The notes below the pieces were generated by a model. It was not told where the DNA came from. It did not search any database and saw only the letters and a list, made by a program, of their open reading frames with translations. From the NCBI RefSeq assembly GCF_005938085.1, contig NZ_SMZK01000001.1, forward strand, positions 558,001 to 622,000: a stretch of DNA of 64,000 nucleotides. The letters are read 5' to 3'. The DNA comes from Haloterrigena sp. H1 (lineage in GTDB: Archaea; Halobacteriota; Halobacteria; Halobacteriales; Natrialbaceae). This document shows, in pieces, positions 49,506-58,566 of this stretch. The first letter of the stretch is position 1, and every line of letters starts with the position of its first letter. Position numbers and translations under genes: made by a program.

Positions 49506-51257
49506 TTACTGCTCTTCGACGTGGCGAATCTCGCAGGCGATCCCGCGCGTGCTCTCGGCCATCTCGCGGCCGAACATCTCGGCGCGGCCGACGGCGAAGG
49601 CCTTCGGCCCCTCGACGATCACCTCGTCACCGACGCGGATCTCCTCGTCGGCGTCGACGACCCCCGGCGCGAGCACGCTGCCGTGGGGGACGAAGCCGTC
49701 GATCTCGACGCGCTTGGCCGGCGCATCGCTTGCGAGCCAGCGCTTGGCTCCTTCGAGTGTAAACGACAGCGTCCCGTACTGGGGTACCATCGTCGCGAGC
49801 TGGGTGTCCTCGCTGTCTCGAACCTGAATCTTCGGGTACCGACTCGTGGTCTGGATGTCCGCGAAGAGGTCGTCGCCGGCGCCGTCACCGAGCAGGTAGT
49901 CCGCGATGGCGCGGACGGTGTTGTGTTCGCGCTCGCGCTTGGAGTATTTCAGCTCGCCCGACAGCGCCTCGGACAGGTTCGCAAGCGACTCGTCGTCGGT
50001 CGGGTGCTCGGCGACGGTGTAGGTGATATCGAGATCGAGTCGCTTCTCGACGCGTTCGACGATATCGCGATACCCCTCGTCGGGGACGTGGGCGATGATC
50101 TCGGGGTACTCGTTGCGCTCGAGATACCGCTGGAGGACGTCGGCCACGAATTCCTTCTCGTCTTCTGACCAGCGACCCGTAACGACGGTGTCGTAGTGCT
50201 GGGCGGGGTAGGTCGTCTCGAGTTCCTGTGGAACGACGCCGATGGGGCTGGTCATCGAGACGAGGTGGCCGCGCCACTGGATGACGTCGTGGAACTGGCG
50301 GTGGCTCTGGGACTCGCTGTAGGGCTTGGTGGCCGAACAGGGGACGAGCACGAGCGGATTCTGGAAGCGGTTGCGATACCGCGTCGTCACCCGGTCGGCG
50401 AAGCGCTGGATCTCCACCCGTCGGAGCGTGTCCTCGGTCGCCGCGTTGATCTGGGCGTCCCGGAGGATGGGCGTGCGTTCCTCGAGATACCCCCACTGCG
50501 AGTCGAGTTCGCGCATGGCGGCGGTCAGCCACTGGTCGTGGCGGGCCTGGCCCTCGATGTAGTCGCGGAGTCGGCCATCGCGGATCCGCCGCCGGACGAT
50601 CGCCAGTTCCGACGCGAGGGCGTTCCGGTTGTGTTCGGCACAGTCCTCGCGGGTGAACTCCTCGCGGGGCTGTTGGCAGGCCGGGCAGGAACAGGGGAGT
50701 TCGTCGAGATCCTCGAGGAAGTACGCCTCGTCGGTCGTGAGATACCGACCTTCGGTGCCTTTGACGACCGCAGCAGTTGCATCGAAGAGATCGACGCCGG
50801 CGTAGGCCAACAGGGCGACGTTTCGGGGCGTCGCGACGCCCGAAAACAGCAGGGCAGTATCTGCCGGGATCGCCTCGCGAACGTCGACGACGGCCTCGAC
50901 CAGCGCCGCGCCGTGGCCCATCACCGACTGGACTTCGGAGAGGGCATAGGCATCCGTGCCGTGATCGTCGACGTGCTCGCTCGAGACGACGGCGACGCTC
51001 GGGTAGTCGACGTCAGGATAGTCGACGGCGAATGATTCCTGGACTTCCGGGGCGGTTCCGCCGGGAAATGCTCGGTGGGGAAGGACGGTCAGTGTCGACT
51101 CGTCGCCCTCGGGGACCTCGCGGGACTGGCTCCAGAGCGAGCCTGCATCCTCGAGGACGTCGTCGACGAGTGCAGGCGTCGATCGTGGCGAGGAGAGGCG
51201 GAGTTCGCCCACGCGCGCGGCCCCATCGCGCTCGTGCACTTCGAAATAGTCGGTCAT
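49506..51257 (-). CDS. arcS: Archaeosine synthase ArcS (TgtA2)
   Basis: 583 residues. ArcS adds lysine to preQ0 in tRNA position 15 and, with RaSEA, yields archaeosine. The N-terminal half is TGT-like (GVATPRNVALLAYAGVDLFDATAAVVKGTEGRYLTTDEAYFLEDLDELPCSCPAC). The ArcS-specific core carries VLVPCSATKPYSESQSHRQFH and TSPIGVVPQELETTYPAQHYD. The C-terminal PUA domain starts around residue 505 (RVEIDGFVPHGSVLAPGVVDADEEIRVGDEVIVEG). TgtA and RaSEA, its pathway partners, are encoded 7-10 kb downstream in the window. Confidence 0.94.
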   Translation of the reverse strand: MTDYFEVHERDGAARVGELRLSSPRSTPALVDDVLEDAGSLWSQSREVPEGDESTLTVLPHRAFPGGTAPEVQESFAVDYPDVDYPSVAVVSSEHVDDHGTDAYALSEVQSVMGHGAALVEAVVDVREAIPADTALLFSGVATPRNVALLAYAGVDLFDATAAVVKGTEGRYLTTDEAYFLEDLDELPCSCPACQQPREEFTREDCAEHNRNALASELAIVRRRIRDGRLRDYIEGQARHDQWLTAAMRELDSQWGYLEERTPILRDAQINAATEDTLRRVEIQRFADRVTTRYRNRFQNPLVLVPCSATKPYSESQSHRQFHDVIQWRGHLVSMTSPIGVVPQELETTYPAQHYDTVVTGRWSEDEKEFVADVLQRYLERNEYPEIIAHVPDEGYRDIVERVEKRLDLDITYTVAEHPTDDESLANLSEALSGELKYSKREREHNTVRAIADYLLGDGAGDDLFADIQTTSRYPKIQVRDSEDTQLATMVPQYGTLSFTLEGAKRWLASDAPAKRVEIDGFVPHGSVLAPGVVDADEEIRVGDEVIVEGPKAFAVGRAEMFGREMAESTRGIACEIRHVEEQ

Positions 51258-51435
51258 ACTGGATATGACCGTGGCGGGCGAAAGAGGTTGTCGATCGCAC
51301 GTGAGGACTCGCGCCGGCGAGCCATCGTTTGTCGTGATCTGTATTCTGTGAATTACTGATAGTAAGAACCAGAATATAGCTCGAGATATTTGAGAAAATT
51401 AACCTTTATCACCATTCATATTGATATCTATATAT

Positions 51436-53445
51436 ATGCTACCAGTATTGAAATCGATAGCAAATCTGCGATCGACGGACGGCTTCAGGGCGTTTCTGGC
51501 CGTGTTTATGATCGCAATCGTTGGCGTCGCGACGATCGGATTGCCGGTCGCCTTCGGCGGCGCGACGACGACTGTCGAGGCAGCAGAGCCCTCTCCGGAA
51601 TTTAAATCGTACGACTCGGTCGCACAGGTCGATTCACAGTCTGAACCGGCCGACGACATCTATCTCGGCGACAACGGGAGTGCCGTCCTTCATTACGAGG
51701 ACGACTCCGGTGACCTCAACAAGATCGACATGGGCATGGACGTTAGCGAAGGCCTGGTTCACGTGCTCGTCGTCGACGACATCGAGGACCCAGACGAAGA
51801 GTTAGAGTCGGCGAACTTCTCGGCAGTCCTCGACCAGCAGGGGCTCTCCGGAAGCGGGTCGATGGTCATGCAGCAACCGGATGACCTCGAGCAGCTCGAC
51901 GTCGACGTCACCGGAGAGGTCACCGAGGACGCTAACGAGTTCGACGCAGAGATGTCCGGGACGTTCACCAGTGAGAGCGCGAGCACTGAGTCGGTCAGTA
52001 CAAACGGTGAGATCTCCGCAACTGCGGACCGGTTCGAGACGAGCGGCGAGGTGTCCGCCGAGACCGAGACGGACGACATGGCCGCTGAGACGGACAGATA
52101 CTTCGATGCCACCCTGAAAGAGACGAGCAACGGCTACACGATCGACGTTACCCAAGAACAGCTCGTCTCCGAGTGGTCGGCCAGTCAGTGGGAGACACGA
52201 GAACAGGCCAAAAAGACCCTTCAGGGTCAGTATGGAACGGTCGCCATGAGTCTAGGCGGAACCAGCGACATCGAAGTTACGAACTACGACTTCCAAAACG
52301 AATCGGCCGGTCAGTCGCAGCTTACGCTCGAGTACACCGTTACGTACACCGGCATCGACAGCGGGCTCGAAGAGCAGCTAACCGAACAGCTGACGGCAGA
52401 TCAATCGTCTGATCTGACCCGCTCGGAAGCAGAGACTATCGCGACCAGCGTCACTGCCGTCGACCTCGAGAAAATCTCGTTCATGATGGACGAGAGCGAG
52501 GGGTCGACAACTGCCGAATGGGACGTCGCGATCGCAAACTACGACGAACTGACGTTCGCGATGTTCGATCTGATGGAAGCAAGCGATACGAGCGGTCAGC
52601 TTCCGGAAGACCAACTCGAGAAGGCACGGACAGCCATCGAGGCCCAGCAGGCGGCGGACCTCGAGTCGACGATCACCTGGGACGGCTCGGTGGAACAAAC
52701 GTCGTCCGGTGAGGCGTCGTTCGACGCAACAGTCACGGGCGATACGAAAAACTGGGACGCCTACATCGACGAGCTCGAGTCCCGCGACATCGAGCCGCCA
52801 AACGACGTGACGTTCGACCTGACGGCCGAAACAGATGGTGACAAACTCTCGATGGACGGCGAGTTCGAACTCGAGACAAAAGAGCTGGCCGGACAGACGA
52901 TCAACCGATGGGCAGAGTCGATCAAGAACAGTCAGTCCTCGCCGACGATGTCCTCGGAGACGGAGGAGTTCGTTTCGGCACTGGAGGATTCCAAGCTCGA
53001 GGTCGCCCGCATCGACGCCGGCATCAAAGAGGGAACGGTGCGCGTCGAAGCCGGAGCGCGGTTCGAAAACATGAGCGCGATCACTGACACGGTCAGCGAC
53101 AGCATGTCGATCAGCGGGGTCGCAACTGAACAGACCAACGAGACGACGTCGATGTACGTCTACGTCGACGATATGGACGGCATCGACACTGCGTCGGCGA
53201 CGAAGTCGGATATCGAACATCTCAGCGTGGTCGGGCCAGAGACGACTGTCCACGAAGCCGGCGAGTGGGATGAGGAGTTTCCCGAGGTGGATACGGATTC
53301 GATGAGCGAGTACCTCGAGCAAAGCAACGGGGAATCCGGTAGCAAGACCACCGACTCCGATGACATGCCTGGCTTCGGGATCGGGGCTGGACTCACGGCG
53401 CTTGCAGCACTGCTGACGACGCTCGTGCTCCGACGACGGCCGTAG
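51436..53445 (+). CDS. Secreted surface protein with PGF-CTERM anchor
   Basis: 669 residues. The signal sequence is GFRAFLAVFMIAIVGVATIGLPVAFGG. The long acidic middle part is rich in Ser/Thr/Glu, with beta-like repeats and few aromatic residues (residues ~60-610). The C-terminus DDMPGFGIGAGLTALAALLTTLVLRRRP is a PGF-CTERM signal: Pro-Gly-Phe, a helix and arginines, cut by archaeosortase A and replaced by a lipid. There is no enzymatic motif. ATG at 51436 fits a TATA-like CTTTATC near 51407. The upstream DNA (51340-51440) is A/T-rich, unlike its neighbours. Confidence 0.82.
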   Translation: MLPVLKSIANLRSTDGFRAFLAVFMIAIVGVATIGLPVAFGGATTTVEAAEPSPEFKSYDSVAQVDSQSEPADDIYLGDNGSAVLHYEDDSGDLNKIDMGMDVSEGLVHVLVVDDIEDPDEELESANFSAVLDQQGLSGSGSMVMQQPDDLEQLDVDVTGEVTEDANEFDAEMSGTFTSESASTESVSTNGEISATADRFETSGEVSAETETDDMAAETDRYFDATLKETSNGYTIDVTQEQLVSEWSASQWETREQAKKTLQGQYGTVAMSLGGTSDIEVTNYDFQNESAGQSQLTLEYTVTYTGIDSGLEEQLTEQLTADQSSDLTRSEAETIATSVTAVDLEKISFMMDESEGSTTAEWDVAIANYDELTFAMFDLMEASDTSGQLPEDQLEKARTAIEAQQAADLESTITWDGSVEQTSSGEASFDATVTGDTKNWDAYIDELESRDIEPPNDVTFDLTAETDGDKLSMDGEFELETKELAGQTINRWAESIKNSQSSPTMSSETEEFVSALEDSKLEVARIDAGIKEGTVRVEAGARFENMSAITDTVSDSMSISGVATEQTNETTSMYVYVDDMDGIDTASATKSDIEHLSVVGPETTVHEAGEWDEEFPEVDTDSMSEYLEQSNGESGSKTTDSDDMPGFGIGAGLTALAALLTTLVLRRRP

Positions 53446-53457
53446 CGCGACTCATTC

Positions 53458-53538
53458 ATACGGTTTCCTGTCACTGGGAACCGGCCCACCCGCACGACGG
53501 TCGCGGTCCCACCGGCCCTGACTGACAGCGGATCGTAT
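53458..53538 (+). repeat. Palindromic intergenic element, copy E (81 bases)
   Basis: Ends ATACGG and TCGTAT. CCTGTCACTG on the left and ACTGACAG on the right match the other copies; arms CCGGCCCACCCGC (53481-53493) and GCGGTCCCACCGG (53503-53515) are the most diverged. It begins 13 bases after the stop of the surface protein gene. Confidence 0.7.
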
Positions 53539-53704
53539 CAGGACGTTTCTTTTCGTCGCTTGATACTGCAGTAGCCACCGCTTTTCCTACATCAACGGAC
53601 CGTGAAGCTGCGACCGAAACGGCCTTGACGTCTTCGAACAGGGCCAGCAGTCTCTTGGTATCGTTCGGGAATCGGACCACACAGACTTTGATATCTCCGA
53701 TCCA

Positions 53705-54334
53705 ATGCGTCGTATGGACGTTTCGACATCTGCTATTGATACTGATAGATCGATATCCCGTCGAACAGTGCTAAGTGGCATCGGAGCCGTCGGTCTCGCA
53801 AGCATTGCTGGCTGCTCTGGAACCGGCGGCAATGGGTCGGGATCGGAATCCGTTCCCGACCCGATCACTATCGACGATGAAAAGGTGTGTGATAATTGTA
53901 GCATGAAAATCGGGAATTATAAAGGACCTGCCGGCCAGTCTCATTACGAGGATCCGACAGCAGTTGAGGAGCTTGACGAAGACCGCCCGGCACAGTTCTG
54001 TAGTTCACTCTGCACCTACACGTTCGCGTTCAAACACGAGTCCAAACCCCAGGTCAGCTACCTGACGGACTATTCGACCGTCGATTACGAGGTCGACGAG
54101 AGCACCACCCAAACAACCATTTCCCGCCATCTCGAGGCCGACGCGTTCGGTGACGTGACGGAACTCACGATGGTTGCAGGCAGTGATGTCATCGGGGCGA
54201 TGGGTGATTCCATCGTTCCGTTTAGTGACGCCGATCAGGCCGACGAGTTCCAAGCCGAATACGGCGGTGACATCTACGAGCACGACGAAATCACGCAGGA
54301 ACTGGTCAGTTCGATGATGTCGGGAGGGATGTGA
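53705..54334 (+). CDS. nosL: NosL-like copper-binding lipoprotein
   Basis: 209 residues. The signal SRRTVLSGIGAVGLASIAGC has twin arginines and a lipobox. The NosL core follows: KVCDNCSMKIGNYKGPAGQSHYEDP with Cys62-x-x-Cys65-x-Met67, the Cu(I) ligands of the family, then FCSSLCTYTFAFKHE and a C-terminal GAMGDSIVPFSDADQADEFQAEYGGDIYEHDEIT. NosL delivers copper for nitrous oxide reductase assembly. It is transcribed towards the nosDFY operon (opposite strand). Starting at the ATG at 53714 is equally possible. Confidence 0.9.
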   Translation: MRRMDVSTSAIDTDRSISRRTVLSGIGAVGLASIAGCSGTGGNGSGSESVPDPITIDDEKVCDNCSMKIGNYKGPAGQSHYEDPTAVEELDEDRPAQFCSSLCTYTFAFKHESKPQVSYLTDYSTVDYEVDESTTQTTISRHLEADAFGDVTELTMVAGSDVIGAMGDSIVPFSDADQADEFQAEYGGDIYEHDEITQELVSSMMSGGM

Positions 54335-54514
54335 GCGCGACCACGATCACGATCGATCGCGTTCGATACGGTACCCGATCGAAAACACCGTTCTGTTTTC
54401 GATAGTAGCCATTGAACGTCGATGCACACTAGATCGCACAGTCACCTGTACTCGAAATGAGGCTATTTTCGCGTGTACTACGCTCCGGGAACGCTGGTAG
54501 GCTTTGACGGCCGA

Positions 54515-55405
54515 CTAGCGGTTCATGACCCACGTCGCGGTGCCCAGCGACGCGGCTGTCCAGACGAGAAGACTCACCAGACTCGCGATCGGTGATGCGG
54601 CTGCCGGGCCGGTCCCTGACGCGACGATGATCGAACTCTCGAAGACGAGGCCCCGGTAAGCACTCAGCGGGCTGAGCGCAAGCGCATGCACGAGGCTGCC
54701 GTCGCCGATCGACCCGGCCGAAAACCCGTAGACGAGCGCCAGATCGAACCCGACGAGCAAGACGACGAGCGCGACGACCGACAGCGCGATGGCGCTGCGT
54801 GTGCCACTGACTACTGCCGAGATCGCGATCGCGATGGCGAGAACCGTCAGCGCAAACAGGATCGTCAGGACGACGAACCGACCGAACAGGATCGGCGAGT
54901 CGACACCGGAGTGTGAGGCATAGAGGGTCCGCCCCTCGTCTTCGGCGACGACGACCGTCATCGCGGTGATGACCAGCGGGGCAACGATCGCAGTCAGCAG
55001 GCCGATCGCTCGCCCGACGTAGACGCCGGCGACGATCTCGCGACTCGAGACGGGATACGTCTTCAGGACGTCGAGTTCGCCACGCTCTGCGTCGCCGAGA
55101 ATCGCGCGATAGCCAAAGGCGATCGCGACGACTGGGACGAGCAACTCGAGTGGGGTGAGCAGGTCGACCAGCGTCGGGACGTACCCGCCGCGGACGCTTC
55201 CGCTGATCCAGCTGATTCCAAGAACGACGGCAGCAAAGGCGAGCCCGAGGATGAAAAACGTCCGCGTCCGTACGATCGTTCGGAGTTCCCGCCCGATGAT
55301 CGTCTCGAGGATGTGTCTCGAGCCGGGCGCGGTCGACTGCGAGCGATTGTGCCGTCCGGTGGGCCGGTCACTGGGATCACTTGGCGCGTTCACGTCACCG
55401 CTCAT
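54515..55405 (-). CDS. nosY: NosY-like ABC transporter permease
   Basis: 296 residues. A polar N-terminus (~30 residues) leads to six membrane segments: TFFILGLAFAAVVLGISWI, LVPVVAIAFGYRAILGDAERGELDVLKTYPVSSREIVAGVYVGRAIGLLTAIVAPLVITAM, IALSVVALVVLLVGFDLALVYGF and others. "GERGELDVLKTYPVSR-like" is the ABC-2 coupling region. With the ATPase it overlaps by 4 bases, it forms the NosFY transporter thought to supply a sulfur species for the copper-sulfide centre of N2O reductase. Confidence 0.9.
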   Translation of the reverse strand: MSGDVNAPSDPSDRPTGRHNRSQSTAPGSRHILETIIGRELRTIVRTRTFFILGLAFAAVVLGISWISGSVRGGYVPTLVDLLTPLELLVPVVAIAFGYRAILGDAERGELDVLKTYPVSSREIVAGVYVGRAIGLLTAIVAPLVITAMTVVVAEDEGRTLYASHSGVDSPILFGRFVVLTILFALTVLAIAIAISAVVSGTRSAIALSVVALVVLLVGFDLALVYGFSAGSIGDGSLVHALALSPLSAYRGLVFESSIIVASGTGPAAASPIASLVSLLVWTAASLGTATWVMNR

Positions 55406-56139
55406 GCGTGATCACCCACGACCTGCACGGTATCGCGGTGGCCACCCACGGCGTGCTCGTATATTTGTCGCAGGGTGTCCCCACCGACTCGAGTCCGAAC
55501 GTCGGCGATCGGCCCCTGTTCGGCGACGCGGCCGTCGGCGAGTATCAACAGGTCGTCGGCGATCTGCTCGACGAGTTCCAGATCGTGAGAACTCAACAGG
55601 ACTGCGATCCCGTCGTCGGCGAGGTCGGCAGCGACGTCGAAGACGTGCAGTCCCATACTCGGGTCGAGTCCGCTGCCCGGCTCGTCTAAGATAACGATCG
55701 GCGGATTGCCGATCGTCGCCTGTGCGATGCCGAGCAACCGGGTCATTCCACCGGAGAGTGCCTCGACCGGTCGATCAGCTGCGTCCTCGAGACCGACTCG
55801 CTCGAGTTTGGCCATCGCATCAGTCTCGTCACCGCCGACGAGTGACGCGTAAAATTGCAGCGTCTCGAGTGCGGTAAAGCCGGGTCGGAACGCAGGATGC
55901 TGGGGGAGATAGCCGATCTCCCGTGCGGTGTCGGGGCCGTTGTACGTAACCGCTCCTGCCGTCGGCTCGTGAAGGCCGACAAGGTCACGAATCAGCGTCG
56001 ACTTGCCGGCACCGTTCGGGCCGATCAGAGCCGTTACTCGGCCGCGTTCGATGGTCACAGAGACGTCTCGGAGCACGGAGACCGTCCCGTAGTCGTGGTC
56101 GATACCGGTCGCCTCGAGAAGTGGTGTCGTATCAGTCAT
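55402..56139 (-). CDS. nosF: NosF-like ABC transporter ATPase
   Basis: 245 residues. Walker A is GPNGAGKSTLIRDLVG (~residue 38), the Q-loop is GYLPQHPAFRPGFTALETLQFY, the ABC signature is ALSGGMTRLLGIAQA and Walker B is IVILDEPGSGLDPS, followed by the switch histidine in LLSSHDLELVEQIAD. It overlaps nosD upstream and nosY downstream by a few bases, so the three are one operon. Confidence 0.92.
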   Translation of the reverse strand: MTDTTPLLEATGIDHDYGTVSVLRDVSVTIERGRVTALIGPNGAGKSTLIRDLVGLHEPTAGAVTYNGPDTAREIGYLPQHPAFRPGFTALETLQFYASLVGGDETDAMAKLERVGLEDAADRPVEALSGGMTRLLGIAQATIGNPPIVILDEPGSGLDPSMGLHVFDVAADLADDGIAVLLSSHDLELVEQIADDLLILADGRVAEQGPIADVRTRVGGDTLRQIYEHAVGGHRDTVQVVGDHA

Positions 56140-58069
56140 TGCTCGTCGTCCGCGTCAGTTCGTAGCAGGTCCAAGCCTCGTCTTCCCACTCGGTCTGTGC
56201 GAGCAGGTCGGGGTTGTTCGGTTCACAGGTCGGTGCCCGGTCGACGACGCTTCCGGTTCGCATCCCGGGGACGGAGCCTTCGAGCCCGGCGAGGGCCTTG
56301 AGTGCGGGGGCCCGGGCGAGCGTCGGCGTGCCGTCGGTTCGGTGTAATCGGCTGTCGAGGGGATCAGTCGGCGAGTACGACAGGTCGGATTGGTCGCCGC
56401 TGGCGATGCCAGCGGCACCCTGCCAGTAGTTGCCATTGCCGCCATGGCTCCAGATACGGAGCGGACCGGACATCGCGGTGGCGTGGACGTCATTGCCGAC
56501 GAAGTCGTTGTCGAAGACGCGATTCGTCGGTAACATGGCGCTTGCCTCCGCGCCCACGTCGTTCCCCGCGATGACGTTGTGTTCGTAGATCGACGACGTC
56601 GAGCCGACGTGGACTCCGAGATCGTTTCCTTCGACGACGTTATTCGCGACGTAGTTCGCGCTCCCGCCCGGACTGAGGCCGTATTCTGTGTCACGAACCG
56701 TGTTTCCGACGACGGCGTTTCGTTCCGGCCCAGTCATGATGACGATACCATTGCTTTGCTGTCCGCTGACGGTGTTGTCAGCGATGAGGCTGTCTCCCGT
56801 ATACATCAGATGGATGCCGAGGTAGTTGCCCTCGAGCGTGTTCGAGCGGACGATCGTCTCCGAGGAGCGATAGAGGTAGATCCCGTTTCGTCCACCCGTG
56901 AACGTCGAGTCTTCGATGACACTCGGGGACTGGAACAACAGGACACTGGCGAGGCCTTTTGTCGGATCGTCCGGAGCCGACACCGTCACGTTCCGGATGA
57001 CGGCGTCCTCGCTTTCGTAGACGATCACGCCACTGGCGGGCGTGTCGATGCTGACGTTTTCGACGCGGAGGTCGTCGGCGTTGTACGCCGAGATCCCGGC
57101 GTCGGTCCCGGCGTAGTACTGCAGGAAGGAGGCGTCCCACGCCCCCTCGTCGATGTCGACGGGGAGGTCGCCGCCCTCGCGCGTCACGTTGCCGACACCG
57201 GTGATGTCGATCCCGTCGACTGCGACCGCCTCGCTGGTGACCGTGATGACCGAGCCGTTCCCGTCACCGCGAACCGTGACGTTTCCCTCGCCGGCGAGCG
57301 TGATCGGCTGATCGATTTCGAGTTTCTCGTCGTACGTTCCTGCAGGAACGACGACCGTCGTGTTCGCCGGGGCCTGATCGATCGCGTCCTGAACGGTGGC
57401 TGTGTCCTCGCCGACGACCACGGAGGTCGGCCGATCGAGAAGCGCGGACGTGTTTTCGACCCGCGCGTCTGCCGTTTGTCGGTGGTCAGTGACGCGGTCG
57501 CGAGCGACTTCCGCGTCGTCACGCTCGAACGATTGCTCGAGGGTCGATTCCCAGGAGTGAACGGTGCCGCCGTACTCGTTGGTAAACGCCTGTGCATCCT
57601 CGCGGTCGGTAAAGGGGATGACGGTGTCGCCGGCAGGGGTTTGTGCGTCACTCCCGATGACGAACCATGCCGTCTCCGCGTCGGTCCATCCGGGAGCGCC
57701 GTCGGTGACTGGATAGCCGTTGTCGTTTAATTCGACCCCGGTGCCACTGTAGTCTGAGACGTACACCGTCATCGGATAGCCAAACCGCTGTTCGTGTTCG
57801 GGTTGGCGCTGCTGATCGACGAACGTTTCGACGCCGTAGTAGCCGACGACGTACTGATACTGTGAGTAAAAGACCTGCGCACGTGGGAGGTCGACTTCCT
57901 CCCCGAGTGAGTACTCGGACTCGAGGGTGAGGCCAACGGTAACCGTGTCATCGAACGCGGCAGGGTCAGGCGAGGTCGACCCGACCTCGACGACGAACAG
58001 TCCGACAGCACCGAGCGCAACGACGAAGAAAACGGCCAGAAAGACGGTGCTAATAGAGCGGTCGATCAC
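56132..58069 (-). CDS. nosD: NosD-like right-handed beta-helix protein with N-terminal NosL-like domain
   Basis: 645 residues. An N-terminal membrane/signal helix (TVFLAVFFVVALGAVGLFVVEVG) is followed by a domain (~45-190) whose end, WFVIGSDAQTPAGDTVIPFTDREDAQAFTNEYGGTVHSWE, parallels the C-terminal part of the NosL protein encoded nearby. The parallel beta-helix (~215-560) then begins ATVQDAIDQAPANTTVVVPAGTYDEKLEIDQPITLAGEG and holds the NosD/CASH repeats. A tail with SDLSYSPTDPLDSRLHRT follows. NosD is a periplasm-side partner of NosFY in N2O reductase maturation. TATA boxes near 58098 and 58107 precede the ATG. Confidence 0.9.
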   Translation of the reverse strand: MIDRSISTVFLAVFFVVALGAVGLFVVEVGSTSPDPAAFDDTVTVGLTLESEYSLGEEVDLPRAQVFYSQYQYVVGYYGVETFVDQQRQPEHEQRFGYPMTVYVSDYSGTGVELNDNGYPVTDGAPGWTDAETAWFVIGSDAQTPAGDTVIPFTDREDAQAFTNEYGGTVHSWESTLEQSFERDDAEVARDRVTDHRQTADARVENTSALLDRPTSVVVGEDTATVQDAIDQAPANTTVVVPAGTYDEKLEIDQPITLAGEGNVTVRGDGNGSVITVTSEAVAVDGIDITGVGNVTREGGDLPVDIDEGAWDASFLQYYAGTDAGISAYNADDLRVENVSIDTPASGVIVYESEDAVIRNVTVSAPDDPTKGLASVLLFQSPSVIEDSTFTGGRNGIYLYRSSETIVRSNTLEGNYLGIHLMYTGDSLIADNTVSGQQSNGIVIMTGPERNAVVGNTVRDTEYGLSPGGSANYVANNVVEGNDLGVHVGSTSSIYEHNVIAGNDVGAEASAMLPTNRVFDNDFVGNDVHATAMSGPLRIWSHGGNGNYWQGAAGIASGDQSDLSYSPTDPLDSRLHRTDGTPTLARAPALKALAGLEGSVPGMRTGSVVDRAPTCEPNNPDLLAQTEWEDEAWTCYELTRTTSND

Positions 58070-58146
58070 GGAGGGGAGTTTGAGCCCACCAGAGATATAT
58101 GGTATGGTATATTTCTCGAACCCTCGTTCGTCGTGACTGTCCGTCG

Positions 58147-58509
58147 CTACACCGACTCGAGGTACGTCGCCGTCGCGGACGTCTGCCCACGATTGAACGA
58201 GAGGATCTTGATTCTGATCACGTCCGTCGTCTCACAGCTATCCGGGACGTCCTCGACGAAGACGACGAATCCCTCGATTTTGCCGACGGCCCGTCGCTCG
58301 CCGGAGTGATGATCGGTAAACTCCCGGATCGCGACCGTCTCGACGTCGCCGATGTCGACCGGCGGCTCGCGCTGTTGGGCCTCCCGGTGGCGTTTTCGAG
58401 ACCGCCGCTCGTCCGCGGAGCCACCGCGGATGCGGTTGAACAGCCACGAGCCAACCAGGAGAGCGACGAACGAGCCAACGGCGAGCGTTGCGGGGCCGGG
58501 ACCGAGCAT
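58147..58509 (-). CDS. Membrane-anchored TRAM-domain protein
   Basis: 120 residues. One N-terminal helix (GPATLAVGSFVALLVGSWLFNRI) and a charged linker (ADERRSRKRHREAQQREPP) precede a C-terminal TRAM-like beta barrel: VETVAIREFTDHHSGERRAVGKIEGFVVFVEDVPDSCETTDVIRIKILSFNRGQTSATATYLE. TRAM domains bind RNA; small archaeal TRAM proteins act as RNA chaperones. Membrane anchoring is unusual for this role. It is co-directional with and 57 bases downstream of tgtA. Confidence 0.8.
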   Translation of the reverse strand: MLGPGPATLAVGSFVALLVGSWLFNRIRGGSADERRSRKRHREAQQREPPVDIGDVETVAIREFTDHHSGERRAVGKIEGFVVFVEDVPDSCETTDVIRIKILSFNRGQTSATATYLESV

Positions 58510-58566
58510 ACCCCAATCGGTCGGCGCCTCGATATTCGGTGTTCCGATCCAGGACGCTGAGTGTGG

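Noticed and set aside
26558..53538. CRISPR array formed by the repeated elements
   Set aside because: The five repeats are kilobases apart, far longer than CRISPR repeats, and have no spacers or cas genes.
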